Positions 59,451-64,000 of a stretch of 64,000 nucleotides of DNA are shown here, in pieces. Made by a program: the position numbers and the translations under genes. Position 1 is the stretch's first letter, and every line of letters starts with the position of its first letter. The stretch lies in contig NC_077243.1 of assembly GCF_947179165.1 (NCBI RefSeq), positions 48,934,501 to 48,998,500 of the forward strand, read 5' to 3'. The stretch comes from Solanum dulcamara (lineage: Eukaryota > Streptophyta > Magnoliopsida > Solanales > Solanaceae). The notes under the pieces were generated by a model. The model saw nothing but the letters and a program-made list of their open reading frames with translations. It was not told where the DNA came from and ran no database searches.

Positions 59451-60590
59451 ATGGCACCTTCTTCTCATAGATCTGTGGAAGCTGCTCATAAAGGTACTGG
59501 TGACTCTTATTCGAACCTCATACACTAGAAGGGGTTGAGAAATAATCATTAGATCAATATATTACCTTTACTAGTGGGTCTGAAGTGGGAAACCAACAAG
59601 GAGTAAGAGATGGTCCACATTCTCACATGAGCCCTGATACTCAAGTTATGAATCATTATTTTCAATACATGCATGAATTCTTCCACCATATGGCTGAAAT
59701 GATTCATGATCCCAAAGGGCTAAACTTTGAAAAAAATGAGTAAATGGGTGGAGTTGATTTTCAAGGCATCGTTGATCCTACTAATGTTAAACAATGGCTT
59801 GAGCGCATGGAGAGGATGTTTGAGCAATTGGAGTGTTCAGATGTTTCCTGATTCAAGTATGCCATCTCATTGTTACTTAAGAATACTTAAGACTAGTGGG
59901 TAAGTGTGCCAAATGCAAAACAGTTCTTACTTGGGATGATTTTGTTAAAGCATTTTGTATGAAGTATGTCCCACCCTCTTATTGCGATGCTAAGAAAAAT
60001 GAGTTTTCGAATCAAAGGCAACGAGGTATGTCTATCGTTGAGTATTAGCAAAAGTTTTTTACACTCTCTCATTATGCTAAAGGCATTATTTATGAGGAAA
60101 AAGATAAATGCAGGAGGTTTGAAGATGGCTTAAATGATTCCATCAAAAAGAATGTGGCGATCCTACAACATGAGAATTTTTATAAATTAGTTTCTACTAC
60201 TTTTACTTGGGAAAGATGTGATAAGGAAAAAGCTAGTAGACATGAGAATAGATTCCAGAAGCCTAGGTCAGATTTTGGAGGTCCATCAGAACAGGGAAGG
60301 TTTGATTATTCTAAGAATGGTAGTGTCAACAAGTCATCTCGACAGAAGCAAAACAAATTAGATTTTCTACAGCTAGCACTCTGCATTATAGCCAAGGCAA
60401 GACTTGTGTTTCCACTTGTGAACAATGTGGAAAGAATCATTATGGTACTTGCAGAAAAGATTCTAGTGTATGTTTTAATTGTGGGATATTTGATCATAAA
60501 GTGAAGGATTGTCCTAATCCTAATAATGTTCCTCCCTTGAGCACTGAATGCTCAGTTCAGAATCCTTCTAATAATCCTCCTTAAACCAAT
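59451..60590 (+). pseudogene. Gag of element E, decayed
   Basis: An ATG at 59451 opens MAPSSHRSVEAAHKGTG; stops follow. In another frame near 59765-59850 it reads VDPTNVKQWLERMERMFEQL, the Gag core. The open frame 60154-60504 has AILQHENFYKLVSTTFTWER and a basic, Lys/Ser/Gln-rich tail. At 60416-60525 two zinc knuckles read CEQCGKNHYGTC and CFNCGIFDHKVKDCP (C-x2-C-x3-H-x3-C and C-x2-C-x4-H-x4-C), in a frame different from the open one. Gag with two knuckles of this kind is typical of plant chromoviruses. Confidence 0.8.
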
Positions 60591-60699
60591 AGAGGTGCAA
60601 GGCCTAAAAACAATCAAGCAGGAGGGAAAAGTGGATAAAATCAAGCTAGTGGGTCAAGGGCTACTGCATAAGCTTATGCAATGAGGAAGAGAGATGATC

Positions 60700-61110
60700 A
60701 AGAGGGACATGATGTTGTTGTTGGTAAATTTCACTTATTTGGCTTATCTGTGTGTACACTATTTGATCCTGATTCTACACATTCCAATATTTGTTAATCA
60801 CTTATTCTTCCTAAAAACATGAAATCTATGAGAGTTAACTATGATGTACTGGTTGAAAGTCCTTTGGGTCAATAAGTTGTTTGTAATAGAATTTACCAAT
60901 CTTGTCCCTTGGTGATTCAAAACCTAGTCTTTCCTGTTGATTTGATTGAAATAGCTTTCCAAGATTTTGATATTATTATCAGAATAGATTGGGTTTATAG
61001 ATATCATGCAATAGTAAATTACAAGTCCAAGCATATGTATTTAAAGGATCCTATATTTTCACACATTATTGTACAAGGTGAAAGATCATTGACATCTAAT
61101 ATTATTTCTG
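60700..61110 (+). pseudogene. Aspartic protease of element E, decayed
   Basis: Near 60750 the frame reads CTLFDPDSTHSNIC: the active-site region, with Asp where the family has Gly (DPGST type). A stop follows. From 60909 an open frame reads [20 protein letters not shown] and [19 protein letters not shown], equivalent to the DFDxILxMDWL end of retropepsins. The enzyme would cleave the Gag-Pol polyprotein. Confidence 0.75.
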
Positions 61111-62195
61111 TGGCCTTAGCAAGAAAGATGATTCATCAAGGTTGTAGTGCACATCCTGCTCATATAATTGATACATGTGTAGAGAGTCCTAATCTTAAAG
61201 AAATACCTACTTTGTGTGACTTTCCTAAAGTGTTCCCAGAAAATCATCCTGGGTTGCCACCGAAAAGAGAGGTTGAATTTCTGATCGAGCTTATTTATGG
61301 ATCTACTCCTAGTTCTATCACTCCTTATAGAATGGCTCCATCAGAATTAAGGGAATTGAAAACTCAATTTCAAGAACTTCTTGAGAAAGGATTGATTCGT
61401 CCAAGTGTTTCTCCTTGGGGAGTCCCTGTGCTAATTGTGAAGAAGAAAGATGGCACTCTTAGACTTTGTAGTGATTATAGACAACTTAACAAAATAACAA
61501 TCAAGAACATATATCCACTACCAAGAATTGATGATTTTCTTGACTAACTGAAGGGTGCCAGATTATTCTCAAAGATTAATTTACGGTATGGGTATCACCA
61601 ACTGCGTTTTAGTGAGAAAGATGTTCCTAAAACTGCTTTTAGAACTCGATACAGTGATTATGAATTTTTGGTGATGCCATTCGGATGACTAATGCTCCTG
61701 CAATATTCATGGATCTAATAAATTGAGTATTTAAACCTTATATTGATCAATTTGTGGTGGTCTTTATAGATGATATTTTATTATATTCCAAGAGTAAAGA
61801 AGAGCATGATAAACATCTTCAGATTTTTTTGCAACTCTAAAGGAGAAAGAACTTTATGCTAAACTTTCAAAGTATGAATTTTGGTTTGATGAAGTGACTT
61901 TTCTGGGACATGTTGTTTCAGCCAAAGGTGTGAAGGTGGAACCTAGTAAAATTAAAGCAATTATTGAATGTAAACCTCCCAAAAGTCCTACTAGGTAAGA
62001 AGTTTCTTGGCCTTAGCAGGATACTATAGAAAGTTTGTGAAAGGCTTTTTCATTATAGCCTCTCCTTTGACTAGACTTTTGAAGAAGGAAATAAAGTTTA
62101 CTTGGGAAAACAAATGCTATGAGAGCTTTGAAACACTTAAATACTTGTTGACATAAGCTCCTATACTTACTCTACCAATAGAAGAAAAAGAGTAC
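61111..62195 (+). pseudogene. Reverse transcriptase of element E, decayed
   Basis: The open frame ending at 61547 reads [60 protein letters not shown] and [11 protein letters not shown], then TAA. After the stop: [15 protein letters not shown] (the first catalytic Asp of the family's KIDLR is Asn here), [20 protein letters not shown], a shift, and the catalytic box FIDDILLYSK near 61765-61795. Further shifts occur near 61840 and 61995. The order and wording fit a Tekay-like chromovirus. Confidence 0.87.
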
Positions 62196-62530
62196 GTGAT
62201 ATATTGTGACGCTTCTCATTATGGTTTGGGATGTGTTTTGATGCAAGAAGAGAAAGTTATTTTTTATGCCTTTCAGAAATTAAAACCATATGAATTGAAT
62301 TATCCTACTCATAATTTAGAACTTACTGCTATAGTGTTCACCTTAAAGATATGGAGGCATTATTTGTATGGAGAAAAATATCATATATTCACTGATCACA
62401 AAAACTTAAAATATTTGGGTATGCAGAAAAAGCTGAAATTAAGACAACACAAATGAATTGAACTCATCAAAGATTATGACTACACGATTGACTATTTTCA
62501 GGTAAAGCTAATGTGGTTGTAGATGCGGTA
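62196..62530 (+). pseudogene. RNase H of element E, decayed
   Basis: An 86-codon open frame: [20 protein letters not shown] at its start, then [39 protein letters not shown]. All four acidic positions (D in CDAS, E in LELTA, D in FTDHKN, and a later one after the stop) can be traced. A TGA ends it at 62454; ELIKDYDYTIDYF and KANVVVDAVS follow with a shift. Confidence 0.83.
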
Positions 62531-62599
62531 AGTTGTAAATCCTTCACAAGCTTACATCTGAATCCTTTGCCTTCACAAAATAAACGTATGGTTCGGTTT

Positions 62600-63695
62600 T
62601 TGCTAATTTGCAAGTCAATTCAATATTGCTTGAACAGGTGAAAGAAGCGCAAAAGTTAGATGAGAAACTCATAAGAACGAAGAAGTTCAAAATGGGAAAA
62701 AGAAAGATTTGACATTAAAGAAGGATGGTGTCTTGTTTTACCAAAATAGGTTATGTATTCCTAATGATGAAAAATCGAGGAGAGAAATCTTGAATGAAGC
62801 ACATACTTCACCATTTATAATGCATCTTGGAAGTACGAAGATGTACCATACCATCAAAGAATACTATTGGTGGAATGATATGAAGAAAGACATTGGAGAG
62901 TTCATTTAAAAATAATTATTTTGTCAACAAGTAAAGGCAAAACATCAAGTTCAAGTTGGATTTTTACAACCCTTATCAATACTGAAATGGAAATGGGAGA
63001 GAATAACTATGGACTTTGTTTCTGAACTTTCTCGCACTCAAAGAAATCATGATGCAATATGGGTGATAGTGGATAGACTAAAATAGAGTGATCACTTCTT
63101 GGCTGTCAAAATGGACTACCCACTTGTGCAGTTAGAAGAATTGTACATTGATGAGATTGTAAGACTACATGGGATCCCTATTTCTATTGTATCTGATCGA
63201 GACCCAAGGTTTTCGTCTAAATTTAGGGTAGCTTGCAAGAAGCCTTGGGTACTAATTTGAAGATTAGCACTTCATTCCATCCCTAAACAGACGGACAGTC
63301 GGAAAGAGTGATACAAATTTTGAAGGATATGCTTTGAGCTTGCGTTATTGAGTTTGAGGGTAGTTAGGATAAACACTTGGCTTTGAAAGAATTTGATTAC
63401 AATAATAGCTACCAAGAAAGTATTGAAATGCCTCCCTATAAAGCCTTATACAGAATGAAATATCAGACCCCTCTTTGTTGGAGTGAGTTAGTAAAAGAAA
63501 TCTTATTGGTTCTGAAATTGTGCAACAGACGGAAGACAAGGTTAAAGTGATCAGGGATCATTTAAAGATAGCTTCTGATAGAAAAAAGTCATATGCTGAC
63601 CTAAAAAGTCATGATTGAGCATCAAGTTGGCGATAAAGTATTCTTAAAGGTGTCTCCATGGAAAATAATTATGAGATTTGGCCAAAAAGAAAAAC
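62600..63695 (+). pseudogene. Integrase of element E, decayed and cut by insertion F
   Basis: The frame 62709-62909 covers the N-terminal zinc-finger region (NEAHTSPFIMHLGSTKMY, YWWNDMKKDI), then a stop before LFCQQVKAKHQ. The core reads ITMDFVSELSRTQRNHDAIW (about 63005), [20 protein letters not shown] (63140-63200) and a frame-shifted QTDSR region. Later wording (YKALYR, ADLKS) runs to the C-terminal module, which stops at about 63695 at the boundary of F. The chromodomain and 3' LTR are not in the window. Confidence 0.82.
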
Positions 63696-64000
63696 TGTTA
63701 CACTCGATAAAATTACCAAAATATCCCTAAACTAAAGAATGCTCGCAAAACGCATCTTACTTAACTTTTTTGGTCATTTCTAGGTCGGAATATCGAATTA
63801 AGGGGAAGAATCATGTGCGAAAATGGTCTTGGTTGAATATTAGGCCAACTGGATCGAAAGATAAATTTTTGGAGTGAAATGAAGGAAAGTAGAGGAATGT
63901 AATCTCATCCTATTTATTTTATACGGGGTTAGAATTCGATCAAAAAATTTAGGAAAAAAATTGCACTATAAGGGAATCAGTCCGCGTCGCAGACTTGATC
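63696..64000 (+). mobile_element. Start of insertion F, probably an LTR
   Basis: Similarity to integrase ends abruptly at TGTTACACTCGATAAAATTA. The TG start with a TTACAC continuation is like Ty3/gypsy LTR starts, but the rest (CATTTCTAGGTCGGAATATC and so on) does not resemble T1 or T2. No coding signal up to the window end. Confidence 0.4.

Noticed and set aside
1..64000. A host gene cluster or an undescribed enzymatic or defence system
   Set aside because: Every longer frame on both strands could be traced to gag-pol or LINE remains, LTR sequence or antisense of these. I found no exon-like, non-transposon coding sequence.

Overview
This window looks like repeat-dense heterochromatin of a dicot plant, most likely a Solanaceae species. 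The grounds are chromodomain-type Ty3/gypsy elements with 2-4 kb LTRs (TGTTACACCC...GGGTCGTGACA and TGTAATGACCC...GGGTCATGACA), tRNA-Met primer sites, and an RTE-type LINE whose 3' end (CCCCACGATGTGGGA, then (TTG)5) is familiar from Solanaceae genomes. I found no host gene, RNA gene, CRISPR array or organelle insert. Almost every base can be assigned to a retrotransposon, a piece of one, or a tandem repeat inside one. All coding material is decayed, so coding entries are given as pseudogenes. The genus is an inference.

Labels used below. Family T1 (LTRs about 3.3-3.5 kb, + strand) comprises element A (2691-11508, 3' part only), solo LTR S (7067-10427, inside A's LTR), tandem array B (31133-58410) and full-length element C (41734-53249). 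Family T2 (TGTAATGACC LTRs) comprises a fragment at 1-1905 (minus), element M (13835-23564, minus, complete with gag-pol remnants) and element D (25133-31132, plus, 5' LTR and gag only). E (58411-63695) is another chromovirus with a short LTR. O is an older LTR-type repeat split around M (13372-13834 and 23565-25132). F starts at 63696 and leaves the window.

The layout is a set of nested insertions. On the left, a T2 fragment is followed by A, whose 3' LTR was hit by a sister element now reduced to solo LTR S with a perfect 5-bp target duplication. In the middle, M sits inside O. On the right, D's internal region was entered by array B (LTR-internal-LTR-internal). The second LTR of B was hit by an RTE LINE (39692-54810), and the LINE's reverse-transcriptase frame was hit by C, with target duplication ATGAA. 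The second internal copy of B is cut by E, and E's integrase is cut by F. C is the youngest insertion: its two LTRs differ at only about 1% of positions by eye.

The internal regions of B and C carry no gag, protease or reverse transcriptase that I can find, only eroded integrase/chromodomain sequence. They nevertheless share the same layout, so they look like a non-autonomous subfamily mobilised in trans. Shared cis signals are visible: the primer site, a polypurine tract, a covarying stem-loop just upstream of it, a CACGTG cluster before the LTR TATA box, GGTAAG donor-like sites, and an array of short hairpins. I see no novel enzymatic or defence system. What is worth following up is the cis-element architecture and the non-autonomous subfamily.
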